Below are positions 1 to 11,624 of a DNA stretch of 64,000 bases, one piece after another (position 1 is the stretch's first letter; each line of letters begins with the position of its first letter). The notes under the pieces are model-generated. The model saw only the letters and a list, made by a program, of their open reading frames with translations. It was not told the origin of the DNA and searched no databases. A program made the translations under genes and the position numbers. The DNA comes from Papilionanthe hookeriana x Papilionanthe teres (lineage: Eukaryota > Streptophyta > Magnoliopsida > Asparagales > Orchidaceae). The stretch is from the NCBI GenBank assembly GCA_022702705.1, contig CM040430.1:76697239-76761238 (forward strand). Reading direction: 5' to 3'.

Positions 1-307
1 CCCCACCTCCATGTTTGCGATTTTGAAGCTTTAGGGCTCGTTAGATCTCGGAGTAGAGAGGATTTCAAGGATTTCTGAGGCTGGATCTGCACTTCTCTTG
101 GTAAGAGCTTTACTTTAAGCTAAAATTTTTGGATTTTTGCCATGTGAAACTCTCACATTGTTTGGATGATATTTTTGGGAGATTTTTGAGAAAAAGTGAG
201 GTTTCTTATGGTGGAATTTGTTCTTACTTGTTTAGATTAATGCTTGGAGTTAGTACATTGTGGATTTGGGATTTATTGGTAAATTTTTGAAATTTTTAGA
301 AATTTAC

Positions 308-1431
308 ATGGCTCCTAGAATGAGTAAGGGGAAGCGAAAACTTGATTGGGACGATGAAAGATTTGTTAATATTAAGGCTCAGTTTCGCTTCAACTCTCTG
401 TTGCAAAATAAGAAGTGTATTCAGGATCGAGCGTTTGAGATCCTGGTGGATCTGTGGAACAGTTGATTTCTGAGCAGAATTGAGAGCGTTTGTGTTACTT
501 TTCTGCTAATGCTGTTTTGGGAGTAGTCCGAAAATTTTATGCTAACGTGCTCTGGTCTGAGACGGAATATGTGCTAGTTCGAGGGAAACTAATTGAGTTC
601 ACCCTACTACATATCAATGCATTTTATCAAATTCAAGAACCTTTTGTTTGTGAATTTGAGAACTTTGATACTAATGAGGGGAATTTGATGAGTGTGATCA
701 CGTATCTGACCGATGGAAGATGGGAGTGGAAGATGAATCAGAGACAGATGATTAACTTCCCTGCTTCTACTTTAAATGTTGCTTCTAAAGCATGACATTA
801 TTTCATTTACGTGAGACTGTTACCTTCTTATCATCACAGCGAAGTTACTAGGGATCGAGCTATTTTGAATTATTGCATCCAGAATATGAAGAAGATCGAT
901 ATTGGAGCCATTGTTTTCAAGAGCATCCACTCTATTGCCAAAGGAGAAACCACTGGTGGATTAGGACATCCTACCATAATTCATGCACTTTGTGTTCAGT
1001 CTGGAGTTGAGTATAGTAGTTCTGAGGAAGTGGCGACACCTTTGAGAACGATTACGAAGACCATTATTCGTACTTATGAGGCTCATGTGGGTGCAAGAGA
1101 GGAGAGTAGGAGTACTGATTTTCTTACCATGAGCCATGATGTTCCATCTACTTCTGAGCCCCCGACACTATCTGATGTCATGGAGAAATTGAGATTGCAA
1201 AGTGATAGTATTGATAGGATGCATAGTCGAATGGATGTATTCGAGGCCAGGAGTGATGTGAATGAAGACTATTTGCAGAGAAGAGTTGAGTTCGATATTG
1301 CTTATTATGATGCTCAGGCCAGATTTATAAGAGGAGATACTGGGGTGATATTTCCTACTTGCCCTGGTTATACACCGTACAGGCCTGGACCTTCTGACCC
1401 TGCTGACGATGCTGGTGATGATGAGTGGTAG
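308..1431 (+). pseudogene. decayed extra ORF of element A, plant transposon protein domain-like
   Basis: The start is set at 308 because MAPRMSKGKRK aligns with MTPKSKRGKER, the start of the related ORF at 53714. The frame is broken by a frameshift near 440-465 and by TGA stops at 481-483 and 793-795. Both stops fall where the sister ORF has tryptophan (HNWQRF and KGWHYF). Shared motifs include VVR-FYAN, YVLVRGK, YLTDG, HSEVTRDRAIL and FPTCP-YTPY near the C-terminus, which ends in an acidic tail. The family resemblance is to the putative plant transposon protein domain commonly annotated beside plant LTR retrotransposons; its function is unknown. It lies where envelope-like ORFs lie in Athila elements, between integrase and the polypurine tract. 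I see no catalytic motif. Confidence 0.65.
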
Positions 1432-2204
1432 TTCTATACTTATGTGTTGTACTTTTGTGTTTTGTTATGTGTCGTTGTGTTGTACTGTTGTAATGTGTGA
1501 AGTTTTCTGTAGTATTTTCTTTAGATGTACTTTAGTATATTTTTTTTAATGTAGCAGTTGCACTTGAAACTTTAAAAATGTTAAATGTTATGTTTAATGT
1601 TGTGATAGTTTATTAGTATTTGTAATGTTTTGTTAAAAAAATGTGTCAATGTTTTTTTTTTCTTTACCCCGGCAGATTTTTAAATGTTATATATATCACT
1701 GCTACTAATTGTTTCATACTTGCTAGCTGTAAAATTTTGATTAATACAAGATAGATTATGAAGATTTCAAAAATCCGGCACAAAAAGGTTATTTCTTTTA
1801 CTCTCTTTTATTATATTGTAAATATTTAAGTTTGGGGGAGGGTAGAAAGGATATTAACTCTTATTTGTCCTAAATTAAAATATTTTCAAAAAAAAATTAT
1901 TAACATAATTCATAGTAGTAGAACTTCATTTTAGATAACTAAAATTCTATTTCAATTAAATATTGAAAAAGATTTGATGAAAGTTTTTGGTGATAAAGGT
2001 TGATTTTATAAGTGTAAGATATTTGGTATTAAAGGATTTGATTATATTTAACTATTTAAAGTAAAGAAAACTGTATTTTTGAAATTATTAAGAGACTTAA
2101 AGTATTATATGTTGAGAAAAGATTGTGACTTTATGATGACCAATAAAGTTGATACCTATGTATAAAGTAAAGAGGTGTTTCACGTTTGAACTTTATAAAG
2201 AGGA
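1432..2204 (+). other. 3' untranslated region of element A
   Basis: AT-rich sequence without a usable frame lies between the extra ORF and the conserved block at 2205. It contains T-rich runs, and its only notable site is the internal polypurine tract at 1828-1839. The same arrangement follows the sister ORF in element C at 54881-55626. Confidence 0.5.
1828..1839 (+). promoter_or_regulatory. internal polypurine tract-like site of element A
   Basis: AAGTTTGGGGGA occurs here and again, identical, directly before the 3' LTR at 2748. Element C has the same pair, at 55244-55255 and 56089-56100. The copy next to the LTR is the normal plus-strand primer site. The second copy 920 bases upstream (845 in C) could be a secondary priming site; that role is inferred. 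Confidence 0.5.
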
Positions 2205-2401
2205 GAGTGAAGTTCAAAATCATTAAAGGCTATCCAGATACAGTAATCCTCATCAAAAGAAAAAAAGAAAAAAAAGAGAGAAATGAAAAGATGGATTGAG
2301 AAACAATCCCAAAAAGAAGAAAAAAAAATAGAAATAGAAAAAAAAAGAAAGATGAGGTGAAGCTTGAGGAGATGCCTAATCAAAAATTGGCTTCACTTGA
2401 G
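2205..2401 (+). other. conserved non-coding block with complementary ends (element A)
   Basis: The block opens with AGTGAAGTTCAAAATCATT and a stretch including GGCTATCCAGATACAGTAAT. It then has a purine-rich run, and closes with GAGATGCCTAATCAAAAATT followed by CTTCACTTGA. The outer pieces match element C at 55627-55739 almost base for base while the purine run in between differs. AGTGAAG near the start can pair with CTTCACT near the end, so a long stem enclosing a purine loop is possible. No convincing protein frame is shared. Confidence 0.5.
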
Positions 2402-2747
2402 TCATCCTAAAGGGAGAACCTGATTTCATTTCTGAATTTATACTTAAAGTACTAGCCTACATTCTGATGAAGTTAGCATGAAAGTCTTTTTGTATAATAT
2501 TTTAAGTCACTCATAATGTGTCAACTTATAGTTTTTCTTTAAATAAATAGGAGACTAGAACCCTTAGACTTCATTACTGAATTTTCTTATACCTGTAGAG
2601 TTGACTTGAGTCACTGAATTTCTTTCTAAAAGTCTTTCCAATATATTTCTTTTAATGAAAGATTTTAGTATTCAACAGGTGAAAAGTACATTACTATGCG
2701 TTATATCTTTATGTAGTAAAAGGATTACTTGAGGACAAGTAATAGTT

Positions 2748-2759
2748 AAGTTTGGGGGA
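2748..2759 (+). promoter_or_regulatory. polypurine tract of element A
   Basis: AAGTTTGGGGGA lies just upstream of the LTR start TGCACC at 2766. It is the expected primer site for plus-strand DNA synthesis in an LTR retrotransposon, and is matched by 56089-56100 in element C. Confidence 0.75.
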
Positions 2760-2765
2760 TTTTAA

Positions 2766-4391
2766 TGCACCAAAAATATATACTCTTTTAGCTATATTTT
2801 TTACCTATTTTTGGTGATATTGCACTTTAAAGGAAGGTATTTTTTCATGATTTGTTGTAGGTATGATGATTATAGATTATTGGAGCGAAAAGATGCAAAA
2901 AGGAACGAATTTGGAGCAAAATGGAGCAATTTGGAGGAAAACAGCTTCTGACGCCGCCGGCGCCCTCTTCTAGAAACTTCAGCAACTATTGGCAGGATAG
3001 GGCGCCGCCAGCGCCACTATCGGGCGCCGCCGGTGCCCTATGTCGGTTCATTTCAAATTGAAGTGTTTTGGAGGATTTTTGAAGGGGTGCTTGAAGAAAC
3101 TCTTGTGGAATTCATTCCTAACATAAAATTAAGTGTTCTAAACGAAAGAAGGAGAGGTGGATTACTGTAGAGAGTGTATGGAAAGTGTGAATGAGAGTTA
3201 GGGTTTGTGATTTAAAAAGAGATTCTTCTCTAAGGAGGGGAGAAAAAGGAGTAAAGTGATAGATTGCTTCTTCATCTTTGTTCTAAGGAGGAAATCAAGT
3301 GTTGCAAGGATTGGAAAAGGAATCAAGGGAACTTTGAAGGAATTTACTTGGGGAAAAGAAGGAGATAAGTTGTATTTGCTATTGTGGTTTGTATGACTCT
3401 TCTTATATATATAAAATCCATGTTTTATTGTATCTTATCCATGATTTGTCAGTAGTTTCATTTGCCTTTCTTCTTGCATAAAGTAGTGATGATGTGGTGA
3501 TGTGGAATTGATGTGCCCTTAAAGTGTTATAAAAGTTGTGATGGTCCTTTGATTTGGAACTTAATTTACTTTTCAATCTGGCCAATTGATTTGTTAAAAT
3601 ATGTTGAGGAACATTAATTCCAAAATAATTGAATGTTCTACAACAAGAATGAAGAACCTATTCAATGTCCGTGAATGAATTGCGTAGTTCATGGGGATTT
3701 AGTGCAAATAAATAGGGAATTCAGTTTGGATGGGCTTCAAATTGGAGGTTTCATAGTGACAGAATGGGATCCCCAATATGGTCCTAAGATTGGTAACTAA
3801 AGCCTATGGTTAGCCTTCGGGTGAAGGTTGAGTGGGAGCTCCGTAGTGAGAGTCGGTATCCTCCCAGCCTAGCCTTAGATTTAGTTACTAAACTTAAGAT
3901 ATGTCAATGTTCTTTACATGCTTGGAAGAGGAGGTACTCTTTTAATGGTAAAGAAGCAAATATGCTCCTATTTTGCACAATACAGAAAATTACCATTCTT
4001 CATCATTCACACATCATAATCTTTATGCAGAAAGAAGGACACTTTTCACATAGAAGTATCTTATAAATCACATAAGCTAGTGTGTGTTAGTTAAATTAGT
4101 TTAGTAAGTAGAAGTAATTGTAGTAGCTCTATTATTACCATACTTTGCATTCACTAGTTGTAGTACACTTGAGCAATTGTTAGTTGGTATTGGATTTTAG
4201 TGCTATATTATCTGATTTAAAGAACATTGCCTTCCCTGTGGGATCGATAACCAGGACTCTATTAGAGCCCTGTGTTACTTGATACGATACATATACTTGC
4301 GTTGAATTTGTGACTTTACTAAATCATTATAAATATATAAATCTGAATTCATAAATTCTTGCTTTTTTAAGCATATATAAAGTCGCTGTCA
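2766..4391 (+). repeat. 3' LTR of element A
   Basis: The LTR starts TGCACCAAAA after the polypurine tract. It contains the lineage's GC-rich block (GGCGCC motifs at about 2950-3045), the conserved GTGCAAATAAATAGGGAA near 3704, ATAGTGACAG near 3755, TATCCTCCCAGCCTAG near 3856, CAATGTTCTTTACATG near 3905, and the terminal block GGGATCGATAACCAGG and GATACATATACTTGCG (4241-4300). The 3' end is set at the CA of GTCGCTGTCA because solo LTR F ends in the related AAAAAAGTCGCA. I see no clear TATA box. The open frame at 3806-4066 is LTR sequence, not a gene. Confidence 0.7.
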
Positions 4392-4545
4392 GGGATCGAT
4401 AAACAGGAATCTATTAGAGCTCTGTATTACTTGATATGATATGTATACTTGTGTATAACCTCTAGTGTGAGCACATACATACAAAAATAAAAACACACAG
4501 AAAAATAACACACGTCAGGGGCACGGGCACATCAAGGGGTTCTTA
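4392..4545 (+). repeat. second LTR-tail-like remnant
   Basis: Immediately after LTR A the tail motif set appears again: GGGATCGATAAACAGG, ATTACTTGATATGATATG, TATACTTGTGTA and CCTCTAGTGTGAG. It resembles the LTR end of element C (about 49348-49430) more than that of element A. This could be the tail of an older LTR into which A was placed, or a partial duplication. Confidence 0.4.
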
Positions 4546-4977
4546 TACTTGAGCGAATTTCATCTGTCGTAAAATTTAGATAATCCCTTAATGATTTATG
4601 TTGATTTTCCAAGTTATTATTTTGAATGTTTTCCATTTCCATTTCTAGTTTTTCAAGTCCTTTCAGTTTTTTGATTTTTTTCCTTTTTCTAACTCGGGAT
4701 CATAGAGCAAAAGTCCTGCAGATCCTTTATTTCGGATACACAACACAACAAAGATTACATTAATAATTAAACAAATAAAATAAAAAAAATATATTCAACA
4801 CAACAAACTATTTTCACAAACACCTTATTTTTCAAACAAATAATTTTTTCACAACACTTCTTCAAACAAAAAAATACTTTTCACACAATAATAGTTTTTA
4901 TGATAATGCAATTTTCAAAGTCTATGACTAATTACTTCAACTAAAATTCTCCTAAAAGTTAAGATCAATCATTACGA

Positions 4978-4995
4978 TCCTCGGCAATGGCACCA
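4978..4995 (-). promoter_or_regulatory. primer binding site of element E
   Basis: On the minus strand this reads TGGTGCCATTGCCGAGGA, six bases downstream of the LTR end GGATCA. It has the same form as TGGCGCCATTGCCGGGGA in element C and fits the tRNA primer site of Athila-like elements, with a few changed bases. Confidence 0.65.
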
Positions 4996-5001
4996 AAAAC
5001 T

Positions 5002-6735
5002 TGATCCTGAATAAAGTAAGATTTCAACTATATCTTTAAATAGTAGGGATTCTACGCAAGTATACGTATCATTATCAAGTAATATATGGCTTTCTCATTA
5101 AGCCTCAAATATCATCCCATGGAGATCAAGGTTAATCACGACAGCTTTCAAGAGAAGTTCTAGTCTACAATAACACACCATAGCCTCGAAGGTCGATATG
5201 GTTTTGGTTTTGATTATATCATACAATTATCACTACAATACAACTTCTACTCCTAAACTAAAATACTTAGTGAAAATCATAAAGTGGGGTTTAATATATT
5301 AAATGTACCCTTCCTCATGCAATGAAATTAGTGTCATGTGTAAAAGTAAAACAAGTAGTGAGAGAGATTGTGACAAATAGAAGCAATAATATTCTTTACC
5401 CTTGATCAAGTGATATAAAGAACAATGGCTAATTCATATTTTAAGAATCCTAAAGACTGGTTAAGCAGGGGAGATACTAGCTCTCACTCTAGAGTCGCCT
5501 CGTTCCCTTACCTGAAGGCTAACATCTAGTATTAAGACCTAAAACTAAGAACCAAATTGTGGGCTTCAACCTATCAGTCTAAAGTTCTCTAATTCTAAAC
5601 CCATCAAATATTATTTTCCTATTTATTTGCACTCGAGCACATGAACTATATTCTCATCCAGACAATTTCACATGATTCTACCATAGTTGATTGAGACAAC
5701 ACCATCACGGATCTAACATATTCTCAAGACAGATTTTAACGTGCAAGTTGATCAAGTTTACATGTAAATAAAGAACAAAGTAAAAACATCAGAATATATT
5801 TTGACCTACTCAATTCTATATCTTACACATACATACTAATTCGTTATAAGAGGAAGAGTAAAGAAATCTACTCACTACACATGGAGAAATAACAAGAGCT
5901 TCCCATTGAACAAGACTTTGAAACCATTCAAAAAAATTACTATATTCAAATCAAAATACAATCAAAATACTTATATTTGATGGAAATCAAACTCTCCTTG
6001 TAAAGAAAAAGCAATCTCCTTACAATTCTCTTCAAAAACAAAGTGAAAAGAAAAGAAGAAATCTCTCACTCTCTCTTTCTCTCTCACCTTGTCGCCCCAC
6101 TCGGGCTCTCGCCTAAGCCTACCTCTTCTCCTCCAAGCCTTCTTATCCTCTTCCAATTAGTTTAAGAGAGACATTAAAAACATTTTTAAGCCTTATTTAT
6201 AATTTCTCAAGAGGTGCTTAAGCGTCTAATCAAAAGTGTCCATATTCAATGAATCTTCCAACGAGTGCCTCAAGTGCATCTTTATAAGTCTTCAAAAACC
6301 ACATTATAACCACCACAAATCCTTCACTAAAGTCCTTGTTATTATTTCCAATTAATTCCCCATAAGACACAAAAAGCACCGCTTCAATAATCATCCAAAT
6401 CCTATGTATGTTCTAGAAGATATGTTGAAAACCATCGCTGGTGCTAATGCGCAGATTTTGCTCTCTTAAGCGCCCTCCTCTCTGTTTGGTGGCTCCTAAG
6501 CTTAAGCACCAGACATAGGCACTTAAGTGCTCGGTTTCGGCCCCCATAGCTCCGGTGTGCCTTGGTTCGACCTAGTTTGCACCGGTTTGTTCTGTTTGGT
6601 CCATTTTTGTTCCTTTTGCTCCAATCACTCCAAATTCTTCAATTTGATGTACCTAAAACAAAAAATATTAGAAAAAAATAACTTTAAAGTGAAATATCAT
6701 CAAAAAATCTAACATGAATAATTTTAGGCGCATCA
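5002..6735 (-). repeat. LTR of element E
   Basis: The ends are TG and CA on the minus strand, fixed at one side by the adjoining primer binding site. The length of 1734 bases is close to the LTRs of C (1763 and 1788) and D (1798). Confidence 0.7.
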
Positions 6736-7079
6736 TTCACCACATTAAAACTATCTCGACATTTCCTTTTCTACTGTTTTCTATTTTAATTTACCCCCTT
6801 CTTTTCTCCGAGTTTCTTAACATCTAAGGATTTGTTAAATGATCCAAGAGAACAAGTTGCTTGAGAGATTAATGAAATGTGACAGATAAACAGAGTGGCG
6901 ACTCCTCGATAAGAACACTGACAACCGACGAACATTATAGAGAATTGACGGTATCAGGGGTGCGAGCTTCTAGGATGCCCACAAGGGGGTAAATGATGTG
7001 TATGCTCTTATTTGTCACAATACATCATTTTATTTTTCTAATCATTAAAATCCTGCACTGATTCAATTCAAAATGTTTA
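6736..7079. other. short unique stretch with a Tat/Ogre-like primer site motif
   Basis: No gene is seen. At 6896-6907 the plus strand reads TGGCGACTCCTC inside CAGAGTGGCGACTCCTC. This resembles the tRNA-Arg type primer binding site of Tat/Ogre retrotransposons. The sequence after it does not keep the usual CTGGGGA end, so this is at best a remnant of another element. Confidence 0.3.
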
Positions 7080-7460
7080 TTTTTGTTTTAAGAATCGGTT
7101 TTCATTTGTTTAAAAAGTTTTGTGAGATTTCCTAGTTGTATTCGATATAGAACACCCTGACAGAATTACAACTTTCCCAATAACAACTAAAATTGGAAAT
7201 TTTTTTAAGTTGTGTTATCATTTGAAAAGATTAGCTTAGAAACTTTGAAATTTATCTAGTTGTATTAGGTATAAGTCTACTTGAGGGAATTTCACTTGCC
7301 TAATAACAACCAAACTTGAAATTATTTAATTTTAAGTTTTGTTTTCATTTGAATTTTTTTTTTTTGGAGAGTTTGAAATTCTTCTAGTTGTATTTGGTGT
7401 GTAAACCATGAAGGAATTTCACCTTGCCTAATAACAACCAAACTTGAAAAGTTTTCTATT
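7080..7460 (+). repeat. three tandem copies of a ~126-bp unit
   Basis: CTAGTTGTATT recurs at 7132, 7256 and 7384. Each is followed by a GAATTTCAC-like stretch and then TAATAACAACCAAACTTGAA (first copy slightly diverged). The spacings are 124 and 128 bases. No coding frame spans the units. Confidence 0.75.
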
Positions 7461-10236
7461 TTATGTTTTGTCTTCATTTCAAGTTTCAAACCCAGTGTTC
7501 ATTTTAAGAGTTCAAATTTTGCTTAATTTTAGTTGAATTGGGAGAGAGTTGATGTTTGAGATTTAACTAAGTTAAATTTCATTCATGTTCAATCTTAAAT
7601 TCAAAGAATTCAAGTTTTCTTTAGAGATTCAAAAACCCAAATGATCGTTAGAATTTTGTTAAGTTTTGAAAGCATAATTTGTTAATAGAATATCTTCTCA
7701 TCGAGGACCTGAAAGTAAATCTTCAACATCTTCTTCACAAATGGACCTAGTGTTAATTATACATAAAAAATGAGTAATGCTTCTGTTATTATTTTGTTAA
7801 GATTGAAGCCAAGCAACATTGTTTTGTCAAATTTTGCATTTAGTCTATTTATACTTTGTGTTTTTATCATTCCAAGCCTTTAAAAGGTTGTTTAGAACAT
7901 GTCAAAGATTAGAATGTGGAAGGTTAGTAACATTCCTTGGAAGAACAACCAACTTAAGTATTGTTATTAGAACATTATTCAAACCTTTTAGGGACAAGCA
8001 TATCAAGGATTCAAGTCATGGCCTATTGATATTTAAAAATAAACATTTTTAAGGATGAAATGGAATAATTATAGAGTGATAAACTCCATTGAGACTTCAA
8101 CATGTAAAATACGTCCTCATTCTCTAGAATCAATTGAAATATCCTTAAATTAGAATATTGTGTTCGATCTTTAAGTGAAAATATCATTGACCTTGGTTTG
8201 TATTATGATACATCATATTGTATTTTAAATTTAGGAACCGTCACTTTTGGGGCAATCCCAATGTATAGTCGAAACTCTTATGACAGTTTTATGAAATTTC
8301 CAAAGATAACCTTAACAATTTTTGTTAGTTCTATTTTCACTTGAAAGTAAAAATTAAAGGGAAGGTTCAAAATTGTATCCCCTCCTTGAACAAATTGATT
8401 TTAGCTCATTTTGATTTTGACATTTTTTTTAGAAAATTCCATGGATTTGAGAAAGCTCAATTTTGAATTTTGAGAATATTTTCAAAAATTCAAAAGAATT
8501 GAGTACAACGATGAACTTTCTATTAAGAGAATCATTCAAAATATCAAGTGGTGATGTGGCTTTAACTTTCAACTTTGTAGAAAAGGTTTGAAGATGATAA
8601 CGTAGGAGCAAAATAATATGTTAAATTGGATAATCTCTTAAACATGAATAACTTGGATTTGAACATTTTGTCTCCCTAAGGACCCTATCTTTCTTGTCAT
8701 ATATGTTCAGAGGTATAGATATTATTTTATAATCAACGAACTGATCAAACCTAACTCCCTTTTTATCTTTCTTTTCATTCTTTATTATCATTATTTTTCT
8801 TCTTCCCCTTTCTTTACTTCTTTTTTTCTTCCTTTTTTTTTTAATTTTATATATCTGAAAAAGATATATAATTTCAAGGTCCTCATAAAAGGATTTCAAA
8901 AGATTTTTCGAAATTAAGTGTATTTTTATCCTAGTTCAAAAAAAAAACTGATATGTCGGAGAGAAACTCAAATCCATGGTAATTTAAGATAGCTTAAATG
9001 AACAACATTTACAAAAGTATAATGCAGGGGAAAATGAACAAGCTATCACAAAGAAGTAATAATTAAATTTTTTTTATCAAAGAAATGGGACTGCAAGAAT
9101 TTTCTTAAGAAAATTATATCATTTTTTTATGATCTAAATTAATACGTTTGACCTTAGCCATCTATAAACATATCATGTAATAGAATATTTTGTAATGCAT
9201 AGGTTTTCCATCAATCTAACAACATTATTAATTTTTTAGTTTCCATCTTAGGTGATAAAATGTCATATGCTAATATAGAGTTTGATTTTTCTAAATCTCT
9301 ATCAGGAGAAAATTATGGCAGGTCTATTCAAACCTAGTGATGCTCGAAGCTTCTCCTTTTCAAATATTAGAATTATAAGTTTTCTTCAACGAGAGATAAG
9401 TTCAGTATAACTTTCAAGGCAAGTCCTTAAACTCGTTGTACACATCTACAAGGAGGGGTTTTAATGTTCATCTGTTATATATTAAGTGGTTACCATTACG
9501 TTAAGGAATATTCTTTAGATAATCATAAAGTTTAAGGAGATTAAAGAATATAATTCAAAATGCATTAAAAATTGGCAACAGTTTTATCTTATAAAAGGAA
9601 AAAGGACTAACATTAACTATATTACAATTTATAAAGCTTAAAATAAGTTTGATGACAAAAGCCATTAACAAAGTCTGAACTAAAGCTGAGTATGACAAAC
9701 GGATTGGGTAGTTATATCAAAGACATCTTTTCGTAACTGAATCACAAACAAAACATCAACAACCAATCAATTTAGATTTTGAATTTATAAAGGGTATTGG
9801 ATATGATGATATTTCAATCATCATTTTTTACATAGGGTAAAAGGCTTACATTTCTTCACCAAAGACAACACTAATGGACCCTTATCTTGGTTCCTTCATG
9901 TACTCTTTAGGAATAACTATTGTTCGATTCTTATGATTCTCTTTAACCAACATTTAAAGGTAAAATATTCTTCAATAGTTTGCCCAAGCATTTTATGAAG
10001 CAAACAATGGGTTCTTTATGTCTCTCTGTCTACTTCCCTGAGTTTAATGGGTTTAGGGAGTTTAAAGTTTAGATTCTTAGATAAATTCTTAAACATCATC
10101 TTCATGGCTTTATCTTTGAATGAATATACTTGATTCTTTAAATCTTCAAATTTTGATTATAACATCATCTTCTCTCATGGCTTTAGAGAGAAAGACCTTG
10201 TTTTCTTTTGTTAATTCTTCTTCTCACGTGGCATTA

Positions 10237-10281
10237 GAGAGAGAGAGAGTGAGAGTGAGAGAGAGAGAGAGAGAGAGAAGG
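10237..10281 (+). repeat. GA-rich microsatellite
   Basis: An almost pure (GA)n run with a few GT interruptions, continued in looser form at 10328-10366. Minus-strand open frames here encode only Ser-Leu and Ser-His runs. Confidence 0.9.
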
Positions 10282-10679
10282 TGAGCTGCTCCACCAATTC
10301 TTTCTTCTATCATTGCTCACAGGTAGTGAGAGAGAGGGAGGATAGAGAGAAAGAGAAAAGAGAGAAAGTTTCTTGTTAGTCGGCGTGGTCGATGGTGTAA
10401 TTCCTCGAGGTAATAAAATCCTCTGCAACTTCGAAGACGTAGGCAATTTATCGAACCACTTACATCTATGTGTTTCCGCTGTTCTTTTCTAGTTTGCGAT
10501 TTTTCACAATCTAGTTTTTCACTTTATTGTCGTCGTTTTTTCACAAAAATTATAAACAATGACTATTTTATGAATGAAGGGACGAATCTTTTTCTTCTAA
10601 AATTGTTCATGTTACAGTAGTATTCTGTCTCTCTATTACTTCTCTTTTGTGCTCTATCCCTCGGTGTATGTTCTATAGA

Positions 10680-10773
10680 TGTACATCTATATATGTATAT
10701 ATAGATGTGTATATACATATGTGTGTGTGTGTGTGTGTAGATAGATAGACACACATATACATACATACATATA
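10680..10773 (+). repeat. TA/GT/CA mixed microsatellite
   Basis: ATATATGTATATATAGATG-type sequence is followed by a (GT)n run at about 10719-10738, then GATA and CATA repeats. It is non-coding. Confidence 0.85.
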
Positions 10774-10897
10774 GAATGTTATGATGGGGACTAGTCATTC
10801 GTTGTTTAAGAAATAAGAAAATTCATTTTAATTATATTTTTAAATATCATAAAAAGAAACTGTACTTAATTGTATTTTTAATTTCGCTTTTCCTTCT

Positions 10898-10956
10898 CTC
10901 TTCTTCTTTTTTGTTTTTTTTTTTTTTTTGAAGAGAAAAAAGAAGAAGAAGAAGAA
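10898..10956. repeat. pyrimidine/purine foldback
   Basis: CTCTTCTTCTTTTTT at 10898-10912 is complementary to AAAAAAGAAGAAG within 10936-10956, with a T-run between. It can form a stem of about 13 bp. It is probably simple sequence and no function is evident. Confidence 0.6.
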
Positions 10957-11604
10957 TGATTATAAGTTTGATTTTTTATTTAAAAACAATTTTTTTATCA
11001 AAACATGACAAGGAAGTAATTTATTCATTAAAAAATTGAATTTATTTTAACCACTTTAATAATAATATTACTCCTTTAGAGATATGCCTAATGATAAAAT
11101 AAAGAGTTATAAGATTTTTTAAGTCGTTTAAAATAATAATAAAAAGTTTAATTTTAAAGATCTTCCCGCAACTTAAAACTCTGTCAACTCTGGAAAAGAA
11201 AATATATCAAGAACTTTTAATTTAATTTTATCAAGATGGTAAGATTAAATTTTCAGAGTAATATGCTAAATACTTAAACTTAATGTTTATTTTAGAAAAG
11301 GTAACCTAATGAATTATTTTCTTAACAAAAAATTTATATATTTCTGGCTTTAAACTTTATATTAAATTAATTAATATTTTAACTTATCATTTTAAAATAA
11401 ATTAAATCAAATTGTCCGGAGAAGATATAAATATTGCAAGATTTGTTGCGCTTTTGCTTTTGCCGCCAATAGCAACCATCATATCATATTTAACTGAAAA
11501 CAAGCGGTCAATAATTTAAGATTGTTTGTATCCGCTTGGCTTCTTTTGCAGCAATTTAATATCATTATGGATCCTTCAAGTTAGCTGTTCTTAACATATC
11601 TTAT

Positions 11605-11624
11605 TTATATATATATATATATAT
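11605..11624 (+). repeat. (TA)n, short allele
   Basis: About ten TA units, between TATCTTATT and TTGTATCCATATATAAATTA. The matching site in segment B carries about 42 units (43651-43735). Confidence 0.9.

Larger units (their letters stand above)
1..4391 (+). mobile_element. Ty3/gypsy-type element A, 3' part with 3' LTR
   Basis: The window opens inside an LTR retrotransposon on the plus strand. In order it shows a decayed extra ORF (308-1431), an AT-rich 3' untranslated region with two polypurine tracts (1828-1839 and 2748-2759), and a 3' LTR starting TGCACC at 2766. The order matches the 3' third of element C (53714-57892), including a conserved block at 2205-2401. The 5' LTR, gag and pol would lie upstream of the window. 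The lineage is inferred from element C, which keeps Athila/Tat-like integrase. The right border at about 4391 comes from comparison with solo LTR F and is uncertain by tens of bases. Confidence 0.75.
4546..6735 (-). mobile_element. gypsy-type element E, 5' LTR and leader (minus strand)
   Basis: The LTR occupies 5002-6735. On the minus strand it starts TGATGCGCCTAAAATT and ends GGATCA. It is followed by the primer binding site (4978-4995) and about 430 bases of A-rich leader (4546-4977), then the element stops. LTR landmarks seen in reverse complement include the AAATAAATAGG block near 5615-5640, the tail block GATACGTATACTTGCGTAG near 5055-5075, and GC-rich repeats of the GGCGCC class near 6430-6530. 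Small open frames inside it (5971-6156, 6527-6712) lie in LTR sequence and are not supported as genes. No internal coding region survives. Confidence 0.7.
7461..11296. other. AT-rich intergenic stretch with no recognisable gene
   Basis: Both strands were read for coding motifs and none was found. The open frames here (7819-8052, 8429-8611, 8621-8899, 10234-10446, 10563-10766) are short and low in complexity. Around 10080-10250 short variants of CATCATCTTCTCTCATGGCT recur at roughly 65-85 base spacing. Simple repeats and a foldback are listed separately. It may be the remains of older elements, but nothing identifies them. Confidence 0.5.

Noticed and set aside
3806..4066. 86-residue frame
   Set aside because: It lies wholly inside LTR A, in blocks shared with the non-coding LTRs of other elements.
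10234..10446. Open frame rich in Ser and Leu on the minus strand
   Set aside because: It is the translation of a GA microsatellite.
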